Below are positions 24,107 to 36,399 of a stretch of DNA of 51,989 nt, piece by piece. Each line of letters opens with the position of its first letter. Position 1 is the first letter of the stretch. The notes under the pieces were generated by a model. That model was not told where the DNA came from and did not search any database. It saw nothing but the letters and a program-made list of their open reading frames with translations. Position numbers and translations under genes: made by a program. The stretch is from Haplosporangium gracile (taxonomy: Eukaryota > Mortierellomycota > Mortierellomycetes > Mortierellales > Mortierellaceae): positions 1 through 51,989 of the forward strand of contig JAAAUF010000196.1 of the NCBI GenBank assembly GCA_015499985.1, in the 5' to 3' direction.

Positions 24107-25204
24107 GGCGGAAGGTGTTAGTGTATGAGTGAGAGGAGAGAAGGGAATGGAGTAGGGTTATTAATCCCAGAAGGGATCGAGTTGTGTGAGTGTGAGAAGA
24201 AGGGATTAAGGAGAAGAGAGAATTGGAAAACGAGGACAGGGGTGGACAGTTGAGTTGAGTCCTTTAGGTCGAGTTGAGTGTCAAAAATGATAAGTATGAC
24301 GAAAAGGACAAGCCAAAAAAAAATGAGAGCAATAATGAAAGGCTGAGGGAAGGTGCCGTTGCAGTTAGTGAGGAACAAGAAGAAGAAGAAGAAGAAGAAG
24401 AAGAAGAAGAAGAAACGAACACAAGGGTGCAGAGTGAAGGTAAGGAAGCAAGGAACAGATGGTTGGCAAAGCAAAGACAGAGAATAACAGAAAGGCAAAG
24501 CCCAGTCCTCCTCCTCGACTCATCTGCCCATCTTTTTGCGGTGCCTGGGCAGTGCCAGACTACATAAAAAAGAGTGAACTGGGACGAGGCCTATGGCCTT
24601 CGGCCGTTTGATTTTGTCAAAAAGTCTATTTGCGCGTGTTGTGTCACTTGTGCGTGTGTCTCCCCTCACTCTTTTTATTTTTTATTTTTTATTCTTTATC
24701 CATCTCTCTCCATGGCATGGCATTAGAACTCCGAGCCTGGCTCTGCCTCTTTCTCTTTGTTCTTATTTGCAACTCCTACTTGACTTTCTATCTTTCTATG
24801 TAGAGATATCAGCTATAATACGAACATCCATGCAGGACGCGTCTTCTTGTAAATACATAGTAACCAGCATCCATCCCTGGTGCCTGGTTTTACGATCTTG
24901 GATGCTCACCTGTCTTTTTGTCCCTTGATTTTCACAATTGGCATTCTGCACCTGCGCACTGCAGCCCATGCAGCAAAAGAAGGGACTAACAATGATACCC
25001 CTCAAGTGTCTTTCGTTGCGCTTTGGTCGTCTCTTGCTGCTTGCGTTGTTCATATAAAACAAGGAGTTTACATTCTCCTTTTCTCTTCTTCTCCTTCATC
25101 CTTCACTTCCCTTCCTCACTCAATTGCCCATTCGTCCACTCTCTTCAGCAACCAAACCAACAACCACAACTCACACTCACCCATAACAAACAAGAACAAA
25201 CACA
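24107..25204. other. Divergent promoter region
   Basis: The four-helix protein gene leaves to the left and the NDUFA4-like gene to the right. The region holds a (GAA) microsatellite at about 24376-24414, a T-rich stretch near 24670-24700, and a CT-rich leader (25075-25200) just before the NDUFA4-like start. No other gene is seen. Confidence 0.5.
24376..24414. repeat. (GAA)n microsatellite
   Basis: About 12-13 uninterrupted GAA/AAG units in the divergent promoter region; direct reading. Confidence 0.9.
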
Positions 25205-25782
25205 ATGGCTGGAGTCTTTCACCTCGTCAAGACCAACCCTGCTTTGGCCCCCCTCTTCATCTTCGGAGGCTCTGGTATCGTCGGCGGTATTGCGTAAGTC
25301 TCCTCTCTCTTTCACTAGTTGCCGCTCTGATTCGCTTGCGGCCAGCAACAGGTTTACTGAACTACAACAACGCCCTCAACTCTTAGCTACATCGGTCACT
25401 GCCTTGCTAACGGACCCGACGTTGTTATCAACAAGTCTGCTGCCGAGAAGCCATGGAACCGCATCCAGCCCCACGAGAACGCCAAGGTACTTTTCACACT
25501 CTTTCCCCTTTCTCTCATATTGGACGAACAAACGCCATTGAACAACAGGAGTACGGAAACGGGACAAGCAACTGTCTTTGAAGTGTCCCTTTTTTCTCTT
25601 TTCAACCAAATCAAAGGGACAAAACGACAATCAAACAGTCAACAACAACAGTGCGAACTAACTCTATCCTTTTTTTAATCCATTGTCTGTCTGGTTCCAT
25701 CACACTCTAGCTCTGGTCCCCCAACAAGAACTTCTGGCAGGACCGCAAGGACCGTGCCGAGCAGCTCAAGAGACAGGCATAA
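25205..25782 (+). CDS. NDUFA4/COXFA4-like mitochondrial subunit
   Basis: Three exons: 25205-25293, 25387-25486, 25711-25782 (86 aa). Proteins of the NDUFA4 family are small single-helix inner-membrane subunits, first assigned to complex I and later shown in mammals to belong to cytochrome c oxidase. Seen: a short basic N-terminus, the NPALAPLFIF start of the helix (about 11-31), a glycine-rich helix, then the family landmark EKPWNRIQP around 53-61 (PEPWNKL in animals). The C-terminus is charged (KDRAEQLKRQA). Length matches the family (about 80-90 aa). The ATG follows a CT-rich leader ending in CACA. Introns begin GTAAGT and GTACTT and end in TTAG and CTAG, with phases matching. It may be one of several paralogues; complex assignment in fungi is uncertain. 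Confidence 0.85.
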
Positions 25783-28626
25783 AGCCGCTTTCAATTGACT
25801 TGTTCACACCGTAGCAACTAAACAATCAAACAACCAAACTGAACAGGATAGCTTTTCCTTTCTTCTCTCTTCTCTCCACTCCAAAACCACTGTACATAAA
25901 AAAGCAAAACAAAAAACAAAACAACGCCTTCTACTCTTTTTTTTTACCGTTGCAAATACCTTTTCCTTCTGTAGAACGATAGAAACGATTAAAGAAACAA
26001 TCCAACCAACGTCTTTTTTCCTCACTCACTTGCTTAACTTTGCTGTCAATGAACAATGTAAAAGGTTTAGTACCCCACATACCTTTTCATTCCCACACTC
26101 ATACTCCACAAAATCCGAATTTCGGTCTTTTCGCTTCATTTTTTCCCCCACACTCTCCCCTCCTTCTCCTTCTCCCTCTTTTTTGCTCTCGACCCTGTCC
26201 TGCAGACCACTTCTGTTTAGTTTGGCTTTTCTGGAAAAATGATATCGATGGTGTGTTTTGTTTGTTTTGCTCACACACCCTACTCCTGTGCCTTTCACTC
26301 ACTTGCATTGCCCAAACCCATTTCCTTCACACAATGCGGCTCCCATAAGGTTTATCTTTGATCATGCGAACTTCGGTGCAACCATGACCCCCTTGTCCCA
26401 AAGTCCAATCAGCTTTTGCCTAATCGTTTCCGTGCAATCTATCTCATTACTCTCATAGTTCAATCATTAGTGCCCTGGGTCACGTCAGGGCTCCCCTGTC
26501 TCCATTTTTTTTCTTGTAAAACATTAAGGGAACCGAGCGCAGACCAAACCAAATACAAAAAACAATCCAACCAAAGTGAGTAATGGATTGCCACTGGGAG
26601 TAAGAGGATCAGAAAGGGATTGTTGAATGTTCGGCTCGCTTATGAGTGGTGCTGCGGTTTTTATTAGTTCGACATCTGACCTATCCAGGATGACCAGGAT
26701 GACCAGGATGAATTGAGCTATAGGCAGATGCGGAAGTGAAAATAGTGGGTCTCCTCAAGACTTTTATTAAACTCCTCTGGGGGTCTACATGAATCAAGAG
26801 GGGTGCAAATTCGTTCTGCCATGACGAATATGTGCCTTTTGAGAACATGACACGCAGTGGATACATAGACTGGCAAAAAGATAAGGGCTTTACTGTCGTC
26901 CGTTCTTATTTTTTTTGGATGCATGCAAGCACGGACGGTGGTACTTGGTATATCTTTTTCATGCTTTCAAGACCAAATCACATCTGCGCATATGATAATC
27001 GCACTGACAAAAACAATACCAAAGCCGGCTGTTCGTTTCTTTGAGCTCGTCCTTGGACATCATTTGGTTTGTCCATCGGTGCTGACTGTCAACTCTGTTG
27101 GTCTCCTTTTTTTTCAGAGACCTTGCTAAAGCTTAACCTGCTTCTAAGACCATCTTCTTCATTTTGCCACCAAACGCAACAATTCATGTCAAACCACAAC
27201 CAAACTAGGAGCCGTAGACATGTAGTTTGACATGTTTGCAATCGGGGACCAAAAGCTAGTGGTTTCTGAACCGCATCAATATTTTTTTTTTTAATTTTTT
27301 TTTCTGTTCTCAATGATAATTTTCTCTTGTAAAAACACATCTTTTTTCGATAACTTCTTTTACGAGTACTGCGCGTCGATGATATGAAAAGCACGACAAA
27401 GCAGAAAAGACAATATTTCAAAAAATGGAATAAACATACTCGCCTCTTGTTGAGAAAGAAGGAAGCCGCTCGCGTAGCGGAACTCCTCACAGTTTATCCT
27501 CATTGCGACCATCCATTGTCTGCCTTCGATTTCCTATTATCCACCGGCGATATGTATGCCTCAAGATGTAGCCTTTGACTTCTCGGACCAGCAAGAGGGG
27601 AGGAATGACGGTACCGGTGGTTAAGGCAGCGATTGCAGTTGTTTTTCGTTCGACACGTTGAGCCTATAGCAGAAGCCAGAGATCGACGCGATTCTCAAGG
27701 ACCGATTCAGGTCTTCTTTTTTCCTTATGAATGATATGTCTTTCGTTTCTACTGTTGTAAACTTGATGATGATAAAGTTTGCCGTAGATTCGCTGCCGAC
27801 TTCGAATGCGTTAGATTTGACAACGTTCTCTTGAAGACGACGAGGCATAGGCGTTTCACCCGGCCATTTTGAAGATCGTTATTCGACAGGATCAATTGAA
27901 ATAACTAGACCTCCGATCTGACTTCTTGTTTCATCTTCTTTAACAAATTGACAAAAAGCTGCGGGGTCAAAAGTATTTCTTTCGTGGTTCAATTCGATAC
28001 GATGTGTTGTTTTACCTTTGTTCTCTTCTTTGTTTAACGAAAGTTTTTTTATGAATATAACAAATCTCCAATTGTCTTCTTTATTATTTTCTGGGACGCT
28101 TTGTGTGCGAGTTAAGGATGAGAATGAGGGTGGGCGAAGAAAAGGAAAAAGGACAAAGAAGCAAACTCACGCTTGCAAAAAACCACACACCGCGTGCTCT
28201 TTGAAAGCAAAGTCGATATATCATCGACCACAACCTGACAGGATCTGCTGTCATCAGTGTCTGCTGGTTCTCATCAAGGAGATTCTAAGAAAAATAATGG
28301 TCATCCTTCGTAATGCGCTTCTTTGCTCGTCCTTGGAATCGCGCACTGATTAACACAAAACGTGTGTCTGAAAGCTGACAAAGACGCACATTAAATGCAC
28401 ACACACAAAGTACCTCGGTTGTCCCTTTGCCCCTTATCCTCTTATCTCGCACACACAACCAGTACGGCAGTTCCTGACAGAGAAAAGAGAGAGAGAAGGA
28501 AAAAAAAAATAATGTATTGTTTTGGTTCGCAATGCTTTATTTTTCTTTTCTGCGTTTCACAAGGCGTGCTTTTAAAAAGTGATCTTCCCGACATGTTGAT
28601 GTTTTTGTTGGTACAGACACACTGAT
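25783..28626. other. Large intergenic region without supported gene
   Basis: NDUFA4-like (+) and RPL14 (-) end towards each other. The 2.8 kb between holds pyrimidine-rich and AT-rich text, a short tandem triplicate of a CCAGGATGA-like 9-mer near 26685-26712, and weak open frames (27384-27578 +, 64 aa, Lys/Arg-rich; 27621-27848 -, 75 aa) with no recognisable motif or clear introns. Could contain an unrecognised small gene or relic. Confidence 0.45.
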
Positions 28627-30430
28627 TTAAGCCTTGGTGGCCTTGACGGCCTTGTTGACGATCTCGCGACGCTATTTTATTTATTTTTTCATTTCATGAA
28701 AACGCAGATCGTGGTTAGATTCTATTATCCTCAGACACCATATATAGATGGAAGATCAAACAGCAAAAAAAAGAGAGGAGATTACTTACGAGCTTCTTGT
28801 ACTTCTGGAGCTTAAAGCGGTCGAAGTCAGTGTTAGCGGCACGCTGGGCACGGGAAGCGATCTTCTTGGCCCAGGAGGTCTTGGCCCAGGAGCCAGCAAG
28901 GTCCTGCTTCTCGATGGCAGCCTTGAGGACAGCCTGGCCGGCACCACGAGGAACCTTGACAACGAGGGGAGTCAAGGTCAAGCGGCGGAAAGCGTAGCCG
29001 GTACGGGCAATACCGGTGGTGGGGCCCTCAATGAGAGCCTATGTTTTCGAGAAAATAGAAATGGAGGGAAAGTGTGTGGGTTAGGATATAAGGTTGTTCC
29101 AACGGGTAAAGGATTTGGTGGCGTTGAGTAGGCGTGATGTCGTGGTGTTGTGAAAAGAAAAAACGTCCTGAAGCTGAGCGGTGTCTGTCTCCTGGTTACG
29201 TCAGAGTAGGGCTGAGTATCTTTGAAGTTAGTCTCAGGTCGAGTAGAGAATTGGCGGCAGAAAAAAACGGCGTTCTGCTGGAAACAAAAGCTAAGTCTCC
29301 AGCACTGTACTGCAACATGCTAATGCCTTGTGCCTTTGGGTTCCAGAGTACTGATCTGGTGTCTTCCAAGTTGTCGGATAGCAGCTTGTGAAGTGTTCTA
29401 TGATCCTGCTGTTGCCAGTTGGGCGTCGCTGTTGGTTGTTTGTCGTTTTCACGCACAGCACGGCTGATCTGCTTTTCTTTACTCTGCCGCTTTGAACCCC
29501 TCCGTGCTATTGAGTTGTCGATACCAAGGTTCAGCGTCTCACTCTCCAACGCAGCGACAGCACCTTCCCCTTCAACTATTTTAAGTTGAGTCAAGTCGAG
29601 TTCGATCCCGATCCACGGTCCTCCTGCTTGTTCCTTTGCCCCGCCCAATGTACTTGTTTGTAAACATAAAGAGAGCACATACACGGTTGTGGTCAATGAT
29701 ATCGACAACGACGGCGAGCTTGCCGGCATCGGGACCATAGTTGATCATGACAACACGACCAATCTCAACGACACGCTGGAAGGTAAATGAACGCTATTGT
29801 TGTTGATAGATAACGAGGAGGAAAATTGGCGATAGGTTCGTTTAGTGTCTTGATCTAGCTTGTGGATAGTTTGTATGAAGTCCTGGTAGGTGAGTTGAGC
29901 GGTGGTGTAGGTGATAAGTTCCTGGTGCCGTGGGTGAGTGCCGACGGCAGTTGAGAAGCCCTGGAAAGTGGTGCGTTGTAAGTTGAGTGCTCGCTTAGTT
30001 TGATGATGAGTTCCTTTCCTTGTGGTGCTGAAGTGTTGAAAGTCCTGCCATCACGCCCAACAAGGTACCCTGCCTATGAAAGCAACACCCATGGGCCCGA
30101 TAACGTCGGCACACTGCTTTCCGGTTCCGTAAGTTGTCGTAGTATCACTACCTCCTTTCAACCCTCTTGTGCTGTGTTGAATCAGAGGTCCATCGCACCA
30201 TGGAACTTCACAATCCAGCATCAAAAGTTCCATCTGCCTCATCTTTTCCGTTTTTTGATGGCAATATCGATGACAATGTTCGGATGCGTATGGATTTTGG
30301 GTTCCAGATAGGCGATGGGTTCTCCATGCATTGGTGATGATGATCGATGGATCGATGGCTTCCTGCATTGCCATAGTGTGCATCCGTATCCATGGGTGTT
30401 AATGGTGACGTAGCCCTTAAGCAGTACCAT
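28627..30430 (-). CDS. RPL14: 60S ribosomal protein L14 (eL14)
   Basis: Certain exons on the minus strand: 29683-29775, 28790-29038, 28627-28671 (TAA at 28627-28629). eL14 is a component of the large cytosolic ribosomal subunit. Seen: the KOW-type segment [20 protein letters not shown] followed by DIIDHNRALIEGP, and the C-terminal half with [20 protein letters not shown] typical of eL14. Exon 2 begins in phase 0 with Arg directly after a TTCCAG acceptor, so exon 1 may hold little more than the start codon. Two ATG codons directly followed by GT fit: 30428-30430 (ATG|GTACTG, near promoter-like text) and 30690-30692 (ATG|GTATGT, better donor). I favour the first because the second leaves little room after the upstream gene. 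With an ATG-only exon the protein is 129 aa, close to the usual 130-140. Introns of over 600 nt are long here. Confidence 0.85.
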
Positions 30431-30894
30431 TGTTCTAAATGATTGTAGCAAAGAGGAGGTTCCAATCACCGCACACGCTCCCGCCTAAATCTACCTGTCT
30501 CTCCCACAGAGGCACAGGGCGGGGAGCGCACCGATCAGAAAGGCGAAATTTATGGGTGGCTTAGCTACTTTTTTCGTTCATTTCGTGGGTCGATCTTGAT
30601 GGGCAAAGAGTAGTGGAGCGCGATCTTGGAGGAGGGGGGGAGGAGGGCAACGATTGATAGTAGGGGTTGGCATAGTTGGGTGTACATACCATATACACGT
30701 TGTAAAACAAGATCAATTGTTTTTTGAAGATGATGCCAGTAGTTATATTATTTACAAGTATTGGAAGTTGGTTGATTCATCTCTGTTTTTTGGAAAGGAA
30801 GAGGAGGTGTGGCTATCTATTATTATTTATTTTTTTGTTCTTTCTGGGTTTGTATAAGAGGTGGTTCAAGGAAACGTCAACTAGACGCCTTTGT

Positions 30895-31518
30895 TTAAGC
30901 ATCGCAGGAGGAAGACGAAGAGGCCTTCTTGTGATCAGAGTGCTCAACCTTCTTGTTCTTGTGGTAAAGGGCCATGGGGGAAGCAGCACTCTTTTCGTTC
31001 TTGTGGCACGAGGAGGAGGCCTTCTTGTGATGCGAGTGGTTAGCCCTCTTGCGGTGCGAGTTGAGGGCGCGCTTCTCGTGCTGGTGGTGAGAGTGGTTGA
31101 CATGGTTCTTGTGGTGGGAAAGCTTCTTGTGGTGCGAATGGTTGACACGGTTCTTGTGGTGCGAGTGATCCTTTCCGTGATGCTTCTCCTTCTTAGGGTG
31201 GATCTTCATGTTGGCATAAGTAGCAGCGTTCTTTTGGGCAGCGGCGACGACGTTACTCTGAGGGGCAGCAGCAACAATGGGGGCACCACCGACGATGGGG
31301 ACAGCAGCTGCCAAGAGAGGGTCCTGGAGATCACGACGCTGGATCTTCTTTGAAGACTTGCGGTGATGAGAATGGTTGACCTTCTTGTGGTGATAAGAAT
31401 GACCCTCGTTACTGCGTTTGTTGTGGCGGGCTTCGAGACGGAAAGCTGTCTGTTGACCCTTTTGACCGTGGGGACCGGCAGTCGCCATGGCCAAAACGAC
31501 GGAGAGAATGAAACGCAT
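30895..31518 (-). CDS. Small secreted His-rich repeat protein
   Basis: Single-exon gene of 207 aa on the minus strand. Seen: an N-terminal signal peptide (MRFILSVVLAMATA, cleavage probably before GPHGQ); then a basic protein in which an (V/A/D)-(N/E)-HSHHKK-type motif recurs at about residues 47-53, 118-122, 126-132, 141-145, 160-166 and, degenerate, 192-198. A hydrophobic Ala/Val/Pro stretch (68-98) separates the first copy from the rest. Dibasic KR/RR pairs at 34-35, 61-62, 149-150 and 157-158 could be Kex2-type processing sites. Only two cysteines. Clustered histidines suggest metal binding (Zn, Cu or Ni) or a histatin-like cationic activity, but no family is recognised and no function is claimed. 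The plus-strand open frame over the same region is a shadow. Confidence 0.7.
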   Translation of the reverse strand: MRFILSVVLAMATAGPHGQKGQQTAFRLEARHNKRSNEGHSYHHKKVNHSHHRKSSKKIQRRDLQDPLLAAAVPIVGGAPIVAAAPQSNVVAAAQKNAATYANMKIHPKKEKHHGKDHSHHKNRVNHSHHKKLSHHKNHVNHSHHQHEKRALNSHRKRANHSHHKKASSSCHKNEKSAASPMALYHKNKKVEHSDHKKASSSSSCDA

Positions 31519-32458
31519 TATTGTAGTTGGTATAGTAATGAAATGAGTGGGGAGAGGGGTATGCGTGAGTGTTGGGTTTGGTGTTGTCGATATGAAGGTG
31601 GGTAGGTGTACAACCAAAAAAAAAAAAAAAAGGCGGACGAGAGGAGGAAGAGAGACGCGGTTTATAAACGATCTATGGTCCACTTGAATCGAAAGTGATT
31701 ATGCAAGGACGTTTTCGTGTTTCCGCGTACAATGAGCATATCAGAATTGAGAAAGAATCTTCGCTCCGAAGTTACAGCAGAAAGAAAAACCGCGCAGAAA
31801 GATAGGCAGGAATGGAACCGAAGGTAGAAAAGGCTGCCTGTTTGCTCATCGCGCGCTTGCTCATCGAATAGACTCATTGTCCTCCTCCACCACTTTGATG
31901 TGCATTTTCATTGTTGACAGTCGTGGTCGCGATGCATATCTTCCCTCCTTCCTTATTTCCTCCTTCGTTAAAAAGGGGAAGACAATCCGTCTTCCTAATT
32001 CTCAACCAATCTGCCCAAAAAAGACAAAGGAGTAAAAGTGCATACCTAACAAACAAAAAGTGGGGTAATCAACGACGAAAGGGGCTCAAGAGATCGTGGG
32101 TGGTGAAATTTGGGTAGCATGCATTCCTCTCTGGTCCTCATATTCTGTATACATCCACCCACGGATATTGCAGATAATGATAACACCCACACACATGCAT
32201 CACACCACTCTTTGCACGCATGTCAACAAGGAAGCAGCATCTTCTATAACCACCAGGGTGAATAGACAATCCACGATAACAAGGGTTGGGTCATATACAA
32301 AAAAAAATAAAACAAATAAACGTTCCATGTACAGTCTGTTTTTCTCTCCATCTGAATGAGAAGATAGCAATTAATACGATGCATCCATGTGGTACTTGTA
32401 TATGTTGTTTTTTATTATTACATTGTGATAGTTATTGTTTTGTTGTTTAGACGGTAAT
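31519..32458. other. Intergenic region upstream of the His-rich gene
   Basis: Promoter/leader of the His-rich gene (a T-rich leader on the minus strand, seen as A17 near 31617-31632 on the plus strand), then AT-rich text downstream of the Kch1 gene. No gene seen. Confidence 0.5.
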
Positions 32459-34601
32459 TTAGTTGAATGGGCGATTCATGTGTGAAGGATGCTGTTGCTG
32501 CTGGTAGCGTCCACGCTGCTGCTCAGCATAGCTAGGACCGCCAACGACACTGCCACCACCTACTACGCTTCCTCCAGGGTTCAGACTCAATCCGCCACCC
32601 AAGCCAGTAGGTGGTCCGCCAGGGTAACCTCCTCCATATGGATGTCCGCCGCCGCCGCCACGATGATGTTGGACTCCGCTCATGTCGGTCATCATCACCG
32701 TATCGGCATAATTGTTGCCGTTTCCGAGGCCTGCCTCGCGCGACAACACCTGGCCGTGCTGGAGTGGGCGTGGCTTGCCCGTCCGGAGTCCATATCCGCC
32801 CACAACACTTCCTTGATTCGATCCGCTCAGAACTGTGCTAGTGTCGGATGGCTGGCGTCTGTGGCCATGGATTTGAGGATTCGGTGCGTAGCCCACGTTG
32901 TGTCCTCCTCCGCCTCCGGCGCTGTAGGCATCGCTAATCTCGCTTTGATCATCTGCAAAGTCGTACTGCTGATCCTGTCGACGGAGGTTGCGATTATGGT
33001 AATGCTGCGCGTGGTTGTCTTGACGCAACGGTTTGGTATCGCCGTCGTCATCGGCAGAGGGGGTATAGGGCCGAGGCGCGGGGGAGTAAGGTCGTGGGGG
33101 GTGCTGAGGCATTTGTTGGCGACGGTATGGGTCGTTAGGTGGAGGTAATTGACCCTTGCGCAGTCCTGGAGATCCGCCCATGTAAGGTGACTGGGGTTGC
33201 ATGCGTGGCGTTCCTGGATTGCGTGCTCCATCGTCAAACAGGTTGATGTTGGGAAGGGTCGGTTTTTGGAGTGGAGTATCGCCTCCCTTGCCGTTCTTTT
33301 GGTTCTTGGCTGCCTCCTGAGCACGCTGCCTTGCCTTCTTCTTCACAATCTCGTCAATACTAAAAAAACGTAATTAATAAATACGGGTAAGTTACGCCGC
33401 TTCAATGAAAGTCGTGATTACATCCATTCAGTTCAAACAATTCAAAGTAAATTTACCGTTTGTCGATCTTGTGACAGCAGTACTCCTTGAGGTTTCCTTG
33501 AATGTGGATGACCAGAGGGATATAGAGGATAACGGCAGCGAACATCAACAAGATCGAGATCACCCACAACGTGAGTGTGAAGGTCATAAGACATACAGTA
33601 ATCAGCTGCATTGTTGGCAATTCATAGTTCCAGATCGCGATTCCATGAGTCTTCCAGTGGGCGCTGACAAGAGTAATCAAAACGATCCCGTTAATGACCT
33701 GTCTGGGGCCATCGGCAAACATGAGTCGCTTCCATCCTAGAGAGTATTATGCCAGCATTTAGTTAGTATGCTAGTTCGATGCGATGTCCATGGCTGCCAA
33801 TCATTTCCGTGAATAGAGTCCAGTTCGTCTGAATTTAGGTACCTCTGAAAGTGAAGAAGCAAAAGAAGGCAATCTCGTCAATCTGTTTTTTGGAGCTGTG
33901 GATCTTTGAGAAGAGGCAGAAATGGGCATAACTCTTGATGGCGTAGTATCGATAGGCAATCATGCTGGTGAAAGCATAACTGATATCGCGACTCTGAATA
34001 ATAGCCGTGGCCTTTTTCATATCCCATGCGAGGAGGATGAAAGACAAAACAATACATGCGGCGAAAATCCATTTGTAAATCTCAAATGAAATCTTGATGC
34101 TCTCTAAAATACAGCATCAACAAACGGCGCAAGGTTCAGCGTTAATAATGAGGGGGGTGATTAAACAACAACATATCTCGAGTAAAGAGCCCTTCGGGTC
34201 TTTTTTTTCGACAGTTTTTCTCTGTATTCTTTTGCAATGCTTGCTTGCGGATGAACTAAGGATGGTGGGGTTTTTGCCAACTTACGAAATGAAATCTGAT
34301 TGCCTTCGACGAAGGCACCTAAGCTTGATGTCCATTTCCCCGAAACTAATAAGTTGACAGCCGTCCTGGAAGAAGAGAGAGGTGAGAAGGGCGACAAAGG
34401 TTGTATGTCAATTAACAACACTTGGGCAGCAGAAAAAATAAGCTACCTACCACAAATCGGCACAGTAAATGAGGATACCCTTGATAACGATAGCAAAGAC
34501 GAGAGAGTATTTGAACTTGCGCCAGGCCGAATTGTCGACGTAGTCCTCGACATCGATAAAGTCAAATTTGTGGTCCTGGACCTTTTGCCGCTTCCAGTCG
34601 T
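32459..34601 (-). CDS. KCH1: Kch1-family potassium-transport membrane protein, first exon unresolved
   Basis: Five certain exons on the minus strand: 34451-34601, 34286-34365, 33843-34103, 33457-33736, 32459-33359 (about 556 aa visible). Yeast Kch1/Kch2 are plasma-membrane proteins promoting low-affinity K+ uptake linked to Ca2+ influx during pheromone response and ER stress. Seen: DHKFDFIDVEDYVDN near the start; a helix ending ADLWTAVNLL; the block FTFRGWKRLMFADGPRQVIN, the strongest family mark; further helices (YKWIFAACIVLSFILLAW, MTFTLTLWVISILLMFAAVI); then a cytosolic KKKARQRAQEAAK segment and a Pro/Gln/Gly-rich tail. The first certain exon starts with two bases of a split codon, so an upstream exon carries the ATG. 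A GTAAGT donor at 36257 downwards fits in phase (GDPF|YDDW) but lacks an in-frame Met, so it stays a candidate. Symbol by family. Confidence 0.85.
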
Positions 34602-35068
34602 CTATTTGCAAGTAAACAAAAGGCAATCACAAGAGAGCAAAAAACGGGAGTGGAGTGAAGCGGAGCGGGGGTCAGTGTCAGGGTTCATTCACAACAAGGG
34701 TAAACTCGAACGGACAGGAATCGACAGCGACCATATTCGATATAAATAACTTTTTTAACAGCCCAAAATTAGAATCATTCCCTCACCCTCCCACTGCCCA
34801 TGGCATTGATTGTATTCTCTCCCACTCGGCATTGCCACCCACAGTTACTCCCTCCCTCTTCTGTGGCCGTCCGGTGTCTCTGTTATGCTGAAAAAACCGT
34901 ACAAGGGTGCAAAACGCGGGCTGTGTCGTTATTTGTCCTTCCTGCTTATGAAGTTTCGTTCCCTCGAATGGGTTGTATCAACTTGATTGTGCACCCAAAG
35001 ACCACAAACAAGCCAGGGGCTGGACTTTATTGTCCGGTACAAAACAATCACAAAATAATGCACCTCTT

Positions 35069-35069
<1 letters not shown>

Positions 35070-35109
<40 letters not shown>

Positions 35110-35110
35110 G
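35070..35110. repeat. (GTT)n microsatellite
   Basis: About 13-14 uninterrupted GTT units, read directly. It creates spurious poly-Leu and poly-Asn open frames on both strands. Confidence 0.9.
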
Positions 35111-36399
35111 CTTTCGTTGTTTGTGAAATGGAAGAGTGAAGAGAGAGAGACAGAGTCGTGCTGTTGTGGTGATACAAGAGAAACACAGTTACTCAGAACG
35201 AAAGGAAAAAAAAATCCCTCGACCACCTGTGTCCCTTAATGCTGTTTAGGTGTTTGCTGCGTTCTGGTTCGTGTGGATTCGTGCCTGAATCGAGGTAGTT
35301 GCTTTGTATTGCAAAAACAAAGGAAAAAGTGGTGATCCTGTTGTCCCGTTCAATTGTTTTTCCGATTTACAGCTTCAACTTTTTTCCATGAGTGGAGGAG
35401 GAGCGAGGATGATGAGCGTAAGTAGGAGTGTGTTGTTGTTGTTGTGCTACATACTTTGTGACATGGGTGCTGTGTTGTTATTGTGTTTATGCGGGCTGAT
35501 TAAAATAAGGACACCAGCGGTGTCGAGTATGAGGAATGGGGCGAGAGAGTGTGCGAATGTACTGTATGTGTGGGCGAGGGTGAAGTCGAGTAGGAAGATG
35601 GTTGAATGCGATGAAGGGAGGGGTGATTGATGAGAGTGGTGGCGGTGCTGCTGCTAACAAGCCAGTGAAGGAAGGGTGATCGTAAAAGTGAATGTAGAAG
35701 CGAGAGGAGCAGGGAGGGTGATGAAAGGGATCCCTTTTGAATGAGAAGCAGTGGGATGTGAAAAATAAAAGTGAAGCGGGAGAAGGAAATAAGAAGAGGC
35801 GGAAGGGAAAGAAGAAGAGAAGAGAAAGGGGACAAAGGTGCAAGCAAGGTGCAAGGGAAATGAGAGAAAAAGGCGGTCTAGTTTAAGGACAGAGTAGTAG
35901 TAGGAGTAGTAGTAATCATAATAATAATAATAATATCAATAATAATAATAAGTGATAAATGTGATGCGTGGTGAATGGTCGATTGTTCGATGGAAATGGA
36001 CTTCAGGAACAATCAGCAAAATCACACACACACACTCCCCAACGGACAATTAATCACTATCCCGATCATCCATTCGTTCGTTTTCAAGGCATTGGAATGG
36101 AAGGGAACGTAAATACAGGCACAGAAACGAGCGAAGGGAAGCGGAAAAGAAAACTAACGATCTTGACCATTCACCGCAACATTTGCTTGCTTCTCTCTTA
36201 CTGAAGTTGTAGCGTACGATGTAAAGATTTTGTTTGTGTCCATTAAAACAGACTTACAAAAGGGATCTCCTCGCTCACAGCTGCTATTCTTCCCTTCCTT
36301 TCCCTTTTCATCATCATCAACAACAAAAGAGCAATCTACTATTCACATATTATGAGCGAGGGCTGTGCGAGTAACAAATTCAACCCTGTTTTGTCCGCC

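Noticed and set aside
27460..27485. Short inverted repeat CCGCTCGCGTAGCGG as a possible mobile-element end
   Set aside because: No partner copy, transposase frame or target-site duplication seen nearby.
30724..31353. 209-codon plus-strand open frame with Val/Leu-rich text
   Set aside because: Antisense of the His-rich gene; the repeat gives a periodic VLVVRV pattern. The minus frame has the signal peptide and start.
34188..34211. Hairpin followed by T8 (CCCTTCGGG then TTTTTTTT), like a bacterial terminator or Pol III stop
   Set aside because: It lies inside a well-supported intron of the Kch1 gene in a eukaryotic genome, with no RNA gene upstream.
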